This document shows positions 43,329-52,869 of a stretch of 64,000 bases of DNA, piece after piece. The stretch lies in contig NZ_CP093299.1 in NCBI RefSeq assembly GCF_024362805.1, positions 1,178,001 through 1,242,000 of the forward strand, read 5' to 3'. Source of the DNA: Salipaludibacillus sp. LMS25 (GTDB lineage: Bacteria; Bacillota; Bacilli; Bacillales; Salisediminibacteriaceae). Position 1 is the first letter of the stretch, and each line of letters starts with the position of its first letter. The notes beneath the pieces are model-generated. The model saw only the letters and a program-made list of their open reading frames with translations. It searched no databases and was not told the DNA's origin. The position numbers were made by a program, and so were the translations under genes.

Positions 43329-44483
43329 TTATACTTCTGCAACTTGATTATTAGTCGGCGGTTTAACCGGTACTTGTACCATAATAAGCGTGCCTTTCCC
43401 CGGTTTAGAGTCAATACTCAGGCGCCCATCTAGCATATTAATTCGTTCTTTCATGCCAACAAGTCCAAAGCTGCCTTCTTTTTTTACAGCAGGATCAAAC
43501 CCTTTACCATTATCTTTAATAACAGCATTCACGATGTCTTTTTTCATTTCCATCTTCACGATTATCTCTGTTGCCTCTGCATGTTTACAAGCATTTTGAA
43601 CCGCTTCTTGTATAAAACGGAAAATGGCCACTTCCATTTCCGAAGGAAGACGTTGCTCTTTTCCTATCCTTTGGAATGTAATTGACACACCTGTATGCTC
43701 TTCTGCATTTCTTAAATACTTGGTTAGCGTCGGTACAAGCCCGAGATCATCTAATGTCATCGGTCGAAGGTCATAAATAATTCTCCGAACTTCACTCAAT
43801 GAGTTTTTAACCATCCGTCTTAAATCATGAATTTCTACTCTAGCTTTTTCAACCCCGTGCTGATCGAGGACTTTTTCAACGAGCTCAGATCTAAGCATGA
43901 CATTCGCCATCGTTTGTGCTGGACCGTCATGGATTTCACGAGAGATTTTTTTGCGTTCTTCCTCTTGCGCTTGAATAATTTTCAATCCGAATTGCTGCAT
44001 TTCTTCAGCATCAGCTATAATATCTGATACTTGTTGCAAATCTCCGGTTAAGTAATTGATCACAACATTAATTTGATTAATTAAGTGATCGGCCCGCTCC
44101 ATCGTCTCTCCAAGTTTCATGAGTCGACGCTCTATATGATCTCTTCGATCACGTAATTGTTTTTCTTCTTGGTGCAAAAGAGCTAGTTTCACTTGATAAT
44201 CATTGGCTTGCTCATAAGCTTCCCGAACCTCTTCATCACTGTAACTGGCAAAATGCTTACTCACTTCTGCCAGCCGATTTCTTGCAAATCGTGAATGAAG
44301 TTCTGTTTTCTCAGATTGTTCAATTAACTGCACAACTTTTTCTTGAATTTGTGATAATTCCTTTTTTAATGTCTGATATTCATGACGAGATTCTTCTCCT
44401 ATTTCAAATATTTCTACTTTGCTGCTTCCGACCATATCCATCATTTTTTCTAAAATAGCTTCTATTGAACGAACGGAACTCAT
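43329..44483 (-). CDS. degS: Sensor histidine kinase DegS
   Basis: This cytoplasmic kinase phosphorylates DegU. Its 384 residues match the usual length. The N-terminal two thirds is coiled coil (about 20-170), then the HisKA_3 motif KKISREIHDGPAQTMANVML with the phosphorylated His, RRIIYDLRPMTLDDLGLVPT, and the ATP-binding IKDNGKGFD and GSFGLVGMKERI. I start at ATG 44483 behind GAGGG rather than at 44495. It is divergent from yvyE as in B. subtilis. Confidence 0.95.
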   Translation of the reverse strand: MSSVRSIEAILEKMMDMVGSSKVEIFEIGEESRHEYQTLKKELSQIQEKVVQLIEQSEKTELHSRFARNRLAEVSKHFASYSDEEVREAYEQANDYQVKLALLHQEEKQLRDRRDHIERRLMKLGETMERADHLINQINVVINYLTGDLQQVSDIIADAEEMQQFGLKIIQAQEEERKKISREIHDGPAQTMANVMLRSELVEKVLDQHGVEKARVEIHDLRRMVKNSLSEVRRIIYDLRPMTLDDLGLVPTLTKYLRNAEEHTGVSITFQRIGKEQRLPSEMEVAIFRFIQEAVQNACKHAEATEIIVKMEMKKDIVNAVIKDNGKGFDPAVKKEGSFGLVGMKERINMLDGRLSIDSKPGKGTLIMVQVPVKPPTNNQVAEV

Positions 44484-45073
44484 CCAAACCCTCACTTTCT
44501 GTAAAGCAATAGATCGATGTGAAAGGACGACAAATGATAACTTTTAATCCAATGTATGCTGGTTGATTAATGATTGTCAGACCTTTCGGATCATGGATGA
44601 CGACCCCGCTATATTGAATAAATCAGTCTTAATTGAGTGATTTATGTTGCTTAACATATACTCGTAACCAACTTTTGATTTATGGGGGTAATCCGACAAA
44701 TGATACATTTTATAAATAAATCAGTATGAAAAATTACGGTGGTCGTAAACAATCTTATCATATTTAAGAGAATAAACGGTGTCGAAGTTATTTTTTTGGT
44801 AAATAAAACCTCGAAAAAAGGACTATTTTAACCCCATTTACTAACTGATAACACTTCTTTCTCTTTGAGAGAAAAGGAGATAAGTTACAGAATAACGTAA
44901 TAACTTGACACGACTACTTATCCATCATACCCTAAATTAACGCATATTCCTCGTCTTTTTACAACTTTTCTATATTTTTTTACAATTAATAATTGTTATA
45001 ATTACGTAGATTAAAATGACTGTTTAATAAACTACTTTCTACTATTTTCGGCTAGAAGAGGAGAGATTTATCC
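44484..45073. other. Divergent control region between degS and yvyE
   Basis: About 580 AT-rich bases. TATAAT at about 44997-45002 is a likely -10 for yvyE, though its -35 is poor. No repeat of the A/B family is present. No DegU-binding sequence can be assigned by eye. Confidence 0.4.
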
Positions 45074-45706
45074 ATGCTTTCGACTTATTTTACTGTTAAA
45101 AATTCTGGGGAACATGAAATCGTCATCCAAAAGTCACGGTTTATTGCCCACGTGCTACATGTTACTTCTGAAGAAGAAGCTCAAGCATTTATCGCTTCCG
45201 TAAAAAAAGAGCATTGGAATGCAACGCATAATTGCTCCTGTTATATGATCGGGGAGCATGATCTTATTCAAAAAGCCAATGATGATGGTGAACCCTCTGG
45301 CACAGCTGGTGTACCGATGCTAGAAGTTTTAAAAAAACAACATTTAAAAGACACAGCTGTTGTCGTCACACGTTATTTTGGCGGGATTAAACTAGGTGCC
45401 GGAGGACTCATTCGAGCTTATAGTCAGGCAACGAGTGAGGGGTTGCGAGCAGCTGGTATTGTTAAACGACAGCTGATGACGATTTTTAAAGTGACCATCG
45501 ATTACACACTGCTCGGTAAGGTGGAAAATGAAGTTCGAGCTTCTTCTTACTTACTTCATGATAGTGACTATATGGAGAAAGTAACTCTCTGGCTGTACGT
45601 AAGAGCAAAAGAAGAAGCTAATTTTGAGGCGTGGATGACGGATTTAACACACGGGAAAGCCCACATTCAACGAGAGGGCTGCGACTACATTGAAGAGGAT
45701 GTATGA
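45074..45706 (+). CDS. yvyE: YigZ/IMPACT family protein
   Basis: This 210-residue protein is of the conserved YigZ family, thought to bind nucleic acid or ribosomes. The first domain has the UPF0029 signature (DDGEPSGTAGVPMLEVL, then VVVTRYFGGIKLGAGGLIRA). The second is a ferredoxin-like DUF1949 domain. AGAGGAGAG precedes the start. Position next to degS matches B. subtilis. Confidence 0.93.
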   Translation: MLSTYFTVKNSGEHEIVIQKSRFIAHVLHVTSEEEAQAFIASVKKEHWNATHNCSCYMIGEHDLIQKANDDGEPSGTAGVPMLEVLKKQHLKDTAVVVTRYFGGIKLGAGGLIRAYSQATSEGLRAAGIVKRQLMTIFKVTIDYTLLGKVENEVRASSYLLHDSDYMEKVTLWLYVRAKEEANFEAWMTDLTHGKAHIQREGCDYIEEDV

Positions 45707-45738
45707 GCTCCAACCAATGGGGATATCACTATCCTTGT

Positions 45739-46674
45739 TTAACCAGATACTTGCTTCACTTTATAGACAGGCATCTGCACTTCACAGGCATCGTTTAAAT
45801 AAAGAGTTTCCACGCCAGCTGCTTGTAGATGTCTCTCTGCCATGGCGAGACATAAAATAAATTCAGGATCCCTTGTATAATTAAGGTGAAAAATTGGAAA
45901 AGATAAAATGAGCTTCTTATTTCGTACTGTCGAAAATAATGTAATGCCATCAAACGACATGGATTCATAAAACATCTTTTCGAACAATGGAAATAATGCC
46001 ATTGATACTTTGGCTAAATCAGCTCGAATATAAAGTGGTTCTGCTTCTGTTTCGTATCTCATCCACCCTTCCATTTCTGGACATAGTTTATAAAAACGTG
46101 TCATTATACCTTCTAAAAACTGCTTTATACTCATCACTTCTATAACTGTCTCTTCCGTCGTTCTGTAAAAATTATTATACAATTGCAAGTAAGCCTTGCC
46201 TCGATGTATTTCTCTTAATAAATACGCCAACCATGGATGGTCTGCTAAATGCGTCTCAGTTGAAAGCTTTTGGAGCATGACAGCAATCGGCGTAAAGATA
46301 TTTAGAATCTGATGGGAATAGCGTCTATTAGTTAATTCTGCCAATTCTTTAAATATCGTGATCTCTTTAGGTGATTTTCCAGCAGTTGTTAGTTTTGACG
46401 CATTCGTCTTATTCACATAAATAATATAGGCCTCATCATTATTAATACATGCCTCCTCGATGGTTATTTTCCAGCACGGTGGCATATGAATTTGCATCTC
46501 ATGAGACGCCTCCCTATTGACAGCTTTTTCTCTTAACATTTGATCCATCATATGAAAAATATGAAGTGGAAAGCTCTTATCGCCAGGGAATTCTATCCAC
46601 ATACAGTCTAACAAGCGGTCGTGAACAGAAATAATAGATAACTCATCACAAGCTTTCATTAATCGTTTTTCCAA
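45739..46674 (-). CDS. Degenerate histidine-kinase-like protein, unknown function
   Basis: I do not recognise this 311-residue protein. From TTG 46674 (GGAGGG 7 bases before it) it has an N-terminal region without membrane spans, a helix pair around residue 130 with RYSHQILNIFTPIAVMLQKL that resembles a HisKA phospho-acceptor helix, and a C-terminal part like a worn ATPase domain (DLAKVSMALFPLFEKMFYES) without the DxGxG or GxG loops. It may be a pseudokinase or phosphotransferase-like adaptor. It is divergent from an XRE regulator with about 150 bp between them. Confidence 0.6.
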   Translation of the reverse strand: MEKRLMKACDELSIISVHDRLLDCMWIEFPGDKSFPLHIFHMMDQMLREKAVNREASHEMQIHMPPCWKITIEEACINNDEAYIIYVNKTNASKLTTAGKSPKEITIFKELAELTNRRYSHQILNIFTPIAVMLQKLSTETHLADHPWLAYLLREIHRGKAYLQLYNNFYRTTEETVIEVMSIKQFLEGIMTRFYKLCPEMEGWMRYETEAEPLYIRADLAKVSMALFPLFEKMFYESMSFDGITLFSTVRNKKLILSFPIFHLNYTRDPEFILCLAMAERHLQAAGVETLYLNDACEVQMPVYKVKQVSG

Positions 46675-46823
46675 ATGCACTCCCTCCAATATACAGACCG
46701 GTATGACAAGACAAACAATACAATTTATTCCATTATAAAACACATTGCGCGTATTAACAACACAAATTGTAATATTTCGTCTTGAAATTTTTTAAGAGTG
46801 ATACATTGAAATTGGTGATGACA

Positions 46824-47159
46824 ATGAGTTCATTTGGTAAACAATTAAAAAGGCTTAGACTACAGCACGAATTAAAACAAGAAGAATTAGCAGCTAAAAT
46901 GAATATTAGTAAAAGTGCTGTCAGTATGTATGAACGTGATGAGAGGGAACCTTCTTTTCAACTTGTGAAAGAGTTGGCTAGTTTTTTCCATGTTTCTACT
47001 GATGATCTACTCGGCCATAACGACTCAAAGCTATACCATGATAAGACGGACATATCGTTAGACAAATTAAGTGATGATGAAGTGGAGTATTTGAAAGAGT
47101 CACTAGAAATTTATCGTAAAATGAAGCACAAGGATTGGAAGCCAGATACAAATAAATAA
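46824..47159 (+). CDS. XRE-family helix-turn-helix regulator
   Basis: This small DNA-binding protein of about 112 residues has an HTH_3 domain at the N-terminus (GKQLKRLRLQHELKQEELAA, MNISKSAVSMYERDEREPS) and a short C-terminal helix pair with LSDDEVEYLKESLEIYRKM, as in SinR/Xre-like proteins. The start is ATG 46824 or 46818, with GGTGAT nearby. It stands alone, followed by a good terminator. Target unknown. Confidence 0.85.
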   Translation: MSSFGKQLKRLRLQHELKQEELAAKMNISKSAVSMYERDEREPSFQLVKELASFFHVSTDDLLGHNDSKLYHDKTDISLDKLSDDEVEYLKESLEIYRKMKHKDWKPDTNK

Positions 47160-47192
47160 GTCTTTTGATCTTCTCATTTTCTACAAAAAAGT

Positions 47193-47226
47193 TGTCTGGA
47201 TGACTATTTATCCAGACATTTTTTTA
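47193..47226 (+). terminator. Terminator of the XRE regulator gene
   Basis: TGTCTGGAT and ATCCAGACA around an 8-base loop, followed by seven T. Confidence 0.9.
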
Positions 47227-47420
47227 TTATTTTTATCATTTGTTAAGATAAATGACTAATTATAACGCACGAATAGGTCTAAATGCCTATACTTAATGAC
47301 CTATTCTTTTGGACAACATAGTGGTGATGTCTCTTAACGGCTAAACCATGATGAATTATCTAGAGAGTCTTAACAGCTCTCATTGCCTTTACTCACATCT
47401 TCCTATCGCATTTTCATCGT

Positions 47421-47807
47421 CTAGTAAACCGTGATATATGGTTTAATCGTCGCTAGTTTTTTATCCCCGATCCCCGTCACCTGAAGTAAGTCTTCTATTT
47501 GGTTATAATCACCAATATTTGTCCGCACATGCACGATTTTCTTTGATAAATCACGTCCGATACCAGGAATTTGTATGAGATCTTCCTCAGATGCCTCATT
47601 AATATTAAGCATATCTCTATCTGTTTCTCCGTCTTCCTTCTTCCATATTCTTTCCCTATTATGAGCTATTTTGATGGGAATCGTTGCTCCACCAGTTTCC
47701 TTTTGCCCATTTCTTGTGACATGATGTCGGTTAACAGTCATTAAAGGAAGAATTATTTTTTTGACGACAACGAGAGCCATTACCAATGCTAAAATCTTCT
47801 TCACCAT
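47421..47807 (-). CDS. ComEA-like helix-hairpin-helix protein
   Basis: A predicted membrane-anchored DNA-binding protein, 128 residues. One N-terminal hydrophobic segment is followed by a linker and a C-terminal tandem HhH domain (LIQIPGIGRDLSKKIV and LLQVTGIGDKKLATI) like that of the DNA receptor ComEA. It is shorter than full ComEA and no comEB or comEC is next to it, so it may be a paralogue; competence involvement is unproven. Confidence 0.75.
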   Translation of the reverse strand: MVKKILALVMALVVVKKIILPLMTVNRHHVTRNGQKETGGATIPIKIAHNRERIWKKEDGETDRDMLNINEASEEDLIQIPGIGRDLSKKIVHVRTNIGDYNQIEDLLQVTGIGDKKLATIKPYITVY

Positions 47808-47935
47808 TCAAGCCCCTCCGCTCCTCTATATCATTACATTCTATTATAACAGTGTCATTTAGCGTTGTCTCTTAAGAGCAAACACTTGTTTATTTAGTTT
47901 TAAGGGCTATTTAGACTTACCCGTTATCTAGTTCT

Positions 47936-48832
47936 CTACCCAAGTAATGCTAGAATAAGTGTTAATGTTCCTATACTAAGTAGCGTTGTTGTCAAGGTGA
48001 TACTGGAAACTAACTTTGGTTCAGCATCAAACTCCACAGCGTACATAACGATAGTTGCTGCTGAGGGCATAGCAGCGGAAATTATCAATACATTTGCAAG
48101 TAGGGGATCTAATGGTAAGAGTAATGTTATAGCCCACGCAATGATGGGAGAAATGACAAGTCTGACTACACTACCATAAGTGACTTTTCCCCAGTCAAAT
48201 GTCGTCCACTCTATTTTTGCAAGTTGCATACCTAAGATTAACATCACTGTGGGGATAGCAGCTTGTGAGATAAGATCAATCGGTTGCATAAGAGTATTTG
48301 AGACATTGAGCCCGATGACTTTCAAGAGAAGAGCAACAAGTACCGCGTAAGTGACCGGCATGGCAAGGAGAACCTTTAACGCTGTTTTAACACCTGACAC
48401 CCCTCTAGCGGCGTAATAAACACCGAAAAAGTTCATAATGACGGCCTGAAGGACCATGAAGGACACAGCAAAAGCAAATCCTTCCTGACCGTATGCAAAT
48501 AATATGATTGGGGCACCGTAATTCCCTGAATTCATAAAAGCTGTAGATAAGATTAGGCCATCACTTGTACTAGAAGGGTATTTCATACGCCAACAGTAAA
48601 TTTTATTAATAATGATTAGAACGAACAGGAGGCTTAAAGCAAAAACGACCATATAAATGTATTGCATATTCATGTTTGCCTCATAAAACGTTTTAAACAC
48701 TAGGGCTGGTGTTAAAATATAGATAGCCACTGTAGAGACTGGCTTTATATCAAATTTACGCCATATTTGGACGATATACCCTACTAAAAACACAAGTAAA
48801 ACAGGTAACACAACTGAAATAAAAATCGACAT
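47936..48832 (-). CDS. AEC-family transporter
   Basis: This auxin-efflux-carrier-type membrane transporter, 298 residues, has about ten spans in two inverted halves. Typical parts are VVLPVLLVFLVGYIV at the start, STAFMNSGNYGAPIILFAYG and ISAAMPSAATIVMYAVEFDA at the second crossover. Family members carry malate, amino acids or other organic anions; the substrate cannot be told from the sequence. It is a single-gene unit. Confidence 0.88.
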   Translation of the reverse strand: MSIFISVVLPVLLVFLVGYIVQIWRKFDIKPVSTVAIYILTPALVFKTFYEANMNMQYIYMVVFALSLLFVLIIINKIYCWRMKYPSSTSDGLILSTAFMNSGNYGAPIILFAYGQEGFAFAVSFMVLQAVIMNFFGVYYAARGVSGVKTALKVLLAMPVTYAVLVALLLKVIGLNVSNTLMQPIDLISQAAIPTVMLILGMQLAKIEWTTFDWGKVTYGSVVRLVISPIIAWAITLLLPLDPLLANVLIISAAMPSAATIVMYAVEFDAEPKLVSSITLTTTLLSIGTLTLILALLG

Positions 48833-49004
48833 GTTATCGCTTCTTCCCTTTATGATATCCTTAAAACTAATGCTAATGCTGGTTCAACAAAGTCTTAAAA
48901 CTCTTATATATATCGTAACATATGAATTCAAATATCTACTAAGCTCAAAATAAAAGAGCGATCTTTTTATTAAAAAGATGCCCCTTCAAGCTTTCATATC
49001 TCTT

Positions 49005-49694
49005 TCAATTAAACAGTTGACGGAAAAAATGGACCACGTCTTCAAAGATTGACCGATGATCTTTAACTTCATTCGCTCTATTCACGTGGTCATTTTCTAC
49101 AGATAAGCTACTCTCATTTACTAGAAGGTCTACCTTTTGGCCTTCAACCACGTGTACCATATCTTCACCAAACTCATCATAAATGAGTTGAGCCGTTTCA
49201 CTTGTATAAGGTGAGATACCTATTTCTACGTGATCGTCTATGATATTAACACCTGTATGATAAAGGGATATTCCACTCTCTTCAAACCATCTCCATGCCG
49301 CATCAATTTCTCCTTGCTTCTCACTTAATGCCTGTTCGGTATAGGAGACGTCCCTAAACAAGATATTAGTCGGCTCCATCACTAACTGCTCCATCTTTTT
49401 TTTATGTGTGTCATCAATAGGATTAATGAAAGAAAAGACGAGCACACCAAAATCATCGTCAGTTCTATCAATATACATACTAGCAAAGGAGTCACTTATA
49501 TAATGGTCATCAATATACGTTAACACGTTATTAACTGATTCAGTGTGGTTAGGATCGACACCCTCTTTTTCCCATTCAATCACATTGTCTGTAAAATCAT
49601 CCGCGTGTGCTACTTGTAAGTTATTAATAACCAAAGCGAGTAACGTGCACATAATAACACCTGTTAAGCTAACATTTACGACGAAGAACTTCAT
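49005..49694 (-). CDS. Secreted or membrane-anchored protein, unknown function
   Basis: I do not recognise this 229-residue protein. An N-terminal signal peptide (VSLTGVIMCTLLALVINNLQ, then AHADD) is followed by two alpha/beta segments: one with SFASMYIDRTDDDFGVLVF and one with GVNIIDDHVEIGISPYT, which look like repeats of the same small fold. The C-terminal end is amphipathic. GGAAGAGGCATG precedes the start. It is highly acidic, as expected for an exported protein in a haloalkaliphile. Confidence 0.65.
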   Translation of the reverse strand: MKFFVVNVSLTGVIMCTLLALVINNLQVAHADDFTDNVIEWEKEGVDPNHTESVNNVLTYIDDHYISDSFASMYIDRTDDDFGVLVFSFINPIDDTHKKKMEQLVMEPTNILFRDVSYTEQALSEKQGEIDAAWRWFEESGISLYHTGVNIIDDHVEIGISPYTSETAQLIYDEFGEDMVHVVEGQKVDLLVNESSLSVENDHVNRANEVKDHRSIFEDVVHFFRQLFN

Positions 49695-49834
49695 GCCTCT
49701 TCCACCTCACTAGAAATTAGGTATTGGCTATTCACCTTCCCCTAATTTAGACGTTAATTGAACGATGTTGTTTCTTCTTTAAGTCAAATAAAAAAGTCAT
49801 CGTCACGTTTTCTAAAAGGGCATTTAACTTTATC
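49695..49834. other. Short gap upstream of the unknown secreted protein
   Basis: Nothing recognisable apart from AT-rich DNA likely to contain its promoter. Confidence 0.3.
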
Positions 49835-49988
49835 ATAAAACGTTCCTTCACTCAGTGGGAGTTTTCGTTCTTCTCCCACTGAGTGGTGAGTGAATCAGGA
49901 CATTAGCGGTCGTTATCTATCGCCTATATAGAGTTATCTCTCCTTTTTTTTTCAGGTCGGCGTTTTTCGGACGGTTATCTGTGATAAA
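49835..49988 (+). repeat. Type B structured repeat with a compensated stem change
   Basis: Full length, 154 bp. In hairpin I both arms differ from consensus at the same pair: ACTCAGTGGGAG faces CTCCCACTGAGT, an A-T pair changed to C-G. Both ATAAA ends are present. It abuts the IS1182 remnant. Confidence 0.92.
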
Positions 49989-50425
49989 TGTTGCTCGAAT
50001 CCGTTACAGGCGGACTCTTTCCAGAGGGCTTGTCTTCAACTAATTCGCGGGGAGCGAAAATCAATTTATTCTCGGCTACAAGATTCATCAACGTCCAACC
50101 GATATACGTTGCTTTCAGCCTCATATGGGATGTTAAAAGAAGGATACCTTCCTACTCCAGAACGAGTGATCACTGATGCTGGTTAAGGCAATGAAAGCAG
50201 AAGCTAGAAAAGCCCTTGGTACGGAAGAAGCACTGAGACCTATGCTTTTAGGAAAATAGAGATCAAAGTGAGTTCGTCCATATCAAGGGCAATAGGTCGT
50301 TCCGCCGCTTTTCTCTTCGAGGGTTGAATAAAGTCCACCTTAAATTTGGATTGGTTGCCATCGCCCATAACTTCTTGAAACAGGCGGAAATGAATCGCCT
50401 GTTTCAAGAGGCTAAACCTAAATAA
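49986..50425 (+). pseudogene. IS1182-family transposase remnant
   Basis: The plus strand shows pieces of a transposase in more than one frame: PTPERVITDAGYG-like sequence near 50140-50175 and the C-terminal GNRSFRRFSLRGLNKVHLKF, GLVAIAHNFLKQAEMN ending at TAA 50423-50425. Stops and frameshifts lie between them and the N-terminal half is missing. It is a dead copy. Confidence 0.8.
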
Positions 50426-50470
50426 AAGAGAACCCCTGTGATTATAAAATTCACAGAGGTTCTCTTATTT
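50420..50470. terminator. Bidirectional terminator between the IS remnant and the flotillin gene
   Basis: AATAAAAGAGAACCCCTGTG and CACAGAGGTTCTCTTATT form a stem of about 19 bp with one mismatch. It probably ends the flotillin operon on the minus strand. Confidence 0.85.
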
Positions 50471-50521
50471 AAAGGGGCTTTTGGAACATCCCCTAGAAGC
50501 TTTGTCGTTAAGACATAACGA

Positions 50522-52069
50522 TTAGTTCTCGTTATTTTCTACAGGACTATCAACTTTCACAGGTGCTTCAGATGATACATGATGATCTGTCGGATTCACA
50601 TTGCCTTTTCCAGTAATGTTTTCTAGAAGTTCATTGACATCGATGCCTGAAGCTGCCTTCAGGTTTTCCGGTAGCGTGGCCATTAAGTCTGTCACATAGG
50701 ATGACATTTTCCCTGCACCACTTGGACCGCCATTTTTGCCGCTACCGCCTGTATCCACAACGGTAACTTTATCAATTGCGCTAAGAGGAGCAGAGATTTC
50801 TTTTGCATAGGCTGGAAGCATATCAAGAATCATGCTGAGTTTAGCTGCTTCGCCGTAGTATTTGTAGGCTTCTGCCAGCTTTTTCTTTGCTTCGGCTTCT
50901 GCTTCACCCTTTTTAAGGATAACACTCGCTTCTGCTTCACCTTTTTTGAAGGTAACCGTCGCTTCTGCTTCACCTCGGTATCTTTCTGCGTCAGCATTGG
51001 CTTTTGCTTCGGCTTCAATTTGATATTGGCTCGCTTCAGCCGCTCGCATTTGTTGCACTTTCGTTGCTTCGGCTCGCTGCTCTTGTTCATAACGATCCGC
51101 ATCCGCTTTTTTCCGCACTTCTGCATCATATTGTTTTTCACGACGAATAATTTCACGCTCTTCAAGCTCAATTTGTTTATCTCGTTCGATAATTTGGATT
51201 TGCATCTGTTCTTGCGTAACTTGTTGCTTTGATTTCGCCGTTTGTAAGTCATAAGCCTGGTCTGCTTCGGCTCGCGCTTGGTCTTGCTCACGCGTATATT
51301 GGGCAATCTTCAATTGCTTTTCCTTTTCAGAATTAGCAATTTCCGTATCCCTAATAAGCTCTTGAGCTTTAGCTTCCTGCTCTGCACGGGCATTCTCAAT
51401 TCTCGCTTCTTTCTTACGCTCGGCTTCAGCCACTGCAGCGTTCCGCTTAATTTCTGCAATTCTCGGTTTCCCAAGTGCATCAAGATACCCTTGAGCATCG
51501 GTTACTTCTTGCAATGTAAACGACTTAATTTCAAGCCCCATTTTATTAAAATCTCGAGAAGCTACAGCTTGCACTTCTTGGTTAAACTTTTCTCTGTTGT
51601 TATTAATGTCTTCCACACTCATGGACCCAAGAATGGAACGGAGATGCCCTCGTAACACATCTTGAACTTCTTCTTCAAATTCATCTGTTTTTTTACCTAA
51701 GTATTGTTCAGCAGCTGTGGCGATTTCTTCCATCGTTGAGCCTACTTTAATAATAGCAACACCGTCTACGGAAACTGGAACCCCTTGTTCAGTATAAGCA
51801 CCGCTCGTTCGGACATCCAAACTATAGTTAGCTAAACTAAATTTGGCGTATTGCTGGAAGACTGGAACAACAAACGCCCCGCCACCACGAATGATTTTCA
51901 TTTTTTTTCCTTCTGTGTCCTCCGAAATGTTTTTACCTTTTCCTAAATAACTCCCTGTCACGATAAGCGCTTCGTTCGGTCCGGATGTTTGATAACGTGT
52001 AAAGTAAACACCCAACAGAACGAGAAATACAAGACCAACTACAACGATTACTAAAAATAGTCCTTCCAT
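50522..52069 (-). CDS. floT: Flotillin-like protein
   Basis: This membrane-microdomain scaffold protein has 515 residues. An N-terminal membrane hairpin (LFLVIVVVGLVFLVLLGVYF) leads into a SPFH/PHB domain (ALIVTGSYLGKG, FNKMGLEIKSFTLQEVTD), then about 200 residues of Glu/Ala/Lys coiled coil with repeated GEAEA units, and a flexible tail. It corresponds to YuaG/FloT of B. subtilis, where it organises signalling complexes. It follows yuaF by 258 bp. Confidence 0.94.
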   Translation of the reverse strand: MEGLFLVIVVVGLVFLVLLGVYFTRYQTSGPNEALIVTGSYLGKGKNISEDTEGKKMKIIRGGGAFVVPVFQQYAKFSLANYSLDVRTSGAYTEQGVPVSVDGVAIIKVGSTMEEIATAAEQYLGKKTDEFEEEVQDVLRGHLRSILGSMSVEDINNNREKFNQEVQAVASRDFNKMGLEIKSFTLQEVTDAQGYLDALGKPRIAEIKRNAAVAEAERKKEARIENARAEQEAKAQELIRDTEIANSEKEKQLKIAQYTREQDQARAEADQAYDLQTAKSKQQVTQEQMQIQIIERDKQIELEEREIIRREKQYDAEVRKKADADRYEQEQRAEATKVQQMRAAEASQYQIEAEAKANADAERYRGEAEATVTFKKGEAEASVILKKGEAEAEAKKKLAEAYKYYGEAAKLSMILDMLPAYAKEISAPLSAIDKVTVVDTGGSGKNGGPSGAGKMSSYVTDLMATLPENLKAASGIDVNELLENITGKGNVNPTDHHVSSEAPVKVDSPVENNEN

Positions 52070-52327
52070 TGTTCCACTCCTTTAATGTGTTATAACTTCT
52101 TTAAGTTTTTACTCTTTCTTTCCCTCTACCACTACTATTCAAGCAACAGCTAGAGGACATACGCTACCTTTTAATAAACGACAACGCTATTAAAAGATTA
52201 ATAAGAAACATGGACTAGCCTTTATGAGACATGGGTAGACGGATTTACACAACCACCTCTAACACGAGCATGATCAGCAGAGTTCACAGCGTTACTGGGG
52301 TATACGTGTTTATTGTTACATTCACTG

Positions 52328-52861
52328 TTATTCATAGTGCTTTGATACAAGAAAAACGCCTTCCTCATCAATATCAATGACAAGAATTTTCGTTCCTTCA
52401 GTAAGGGTGTCCCCATCAAAGCTTTTTGCGGCTTTACTAACAGTCCCATGTGTTCGAGAAATAATTATTTCTCCAAAGCCATCAGCGGGAATGGTAGTAA
52501 ATACTTCACCAACTGCCCCTTTTAACTCTTTAATAGAATAAGAGGTATTTTTCTCAGATCGCTTAAATGGAAGAATAATAAAATAATTCACAAGAATAAT
52601 CACAATGGCTGACGTAATCAAATTAATGACCAAGATCGTCCAAGGTGCCAGAAAGAAGGCAATTGTTTCAAGAACGTAGCCAAACCCTCCTACAAGTGTT
52701 ATGTAACCAATGATTGTAATCGGGTTAAACAGACCATCAATCCCTATATTCATTAGCCCCTCAAGCAAATCACCAACTAATATATAGAGAATTGTTAGGA
52801 TAACCCCCGCGATTAATAAAAAAAGGTAAATGGATTCAATTGAATAGCCAAACATCTCCAT
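52328..52861 (-). CDS. yuaF: NfeD-family membrane protein YuaF
   Basis: This 177-residue partner of flotillin has three or four N-terminal spans, followed by a cytoplasmic OB-fold domain with ELKGAVGEVFTTIPADGFGE and ILVIDIDEEGVFLVSKHYE. It resembles YuaF, which is in one operon with floT. The start is 8 bp after the stop of the upstream coiled-coil gene, behind TTAGGTGGCACT. Confidence 0.88.
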   Translation of the reverse strand: MEMFGYSIESIYLFLLIAGVILTILYILVGDLLEGLMNIGIDGLFNPITIIGYITLVGGFGYVLETIAFFLAPWTILVINLITSAIVIILVNYFIILPFKRSEKNTSYSIKELKGAVGEVFTTIPADGFGEIIISRTHGTVSKAAKSFDGDTLTEGTKILVIDIDEEGVFLVSKHYE

Positions 52862-52869
52862 AGTGCCAC

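Noticed and set aside
50830..51655. Several long ORFs in other frames of the flotillin gene
   Set aside because: They are shadows created by the repetitive Glu/Ala/Lys coding pattern; the flotillin frame has clear domains and a ribosome site.
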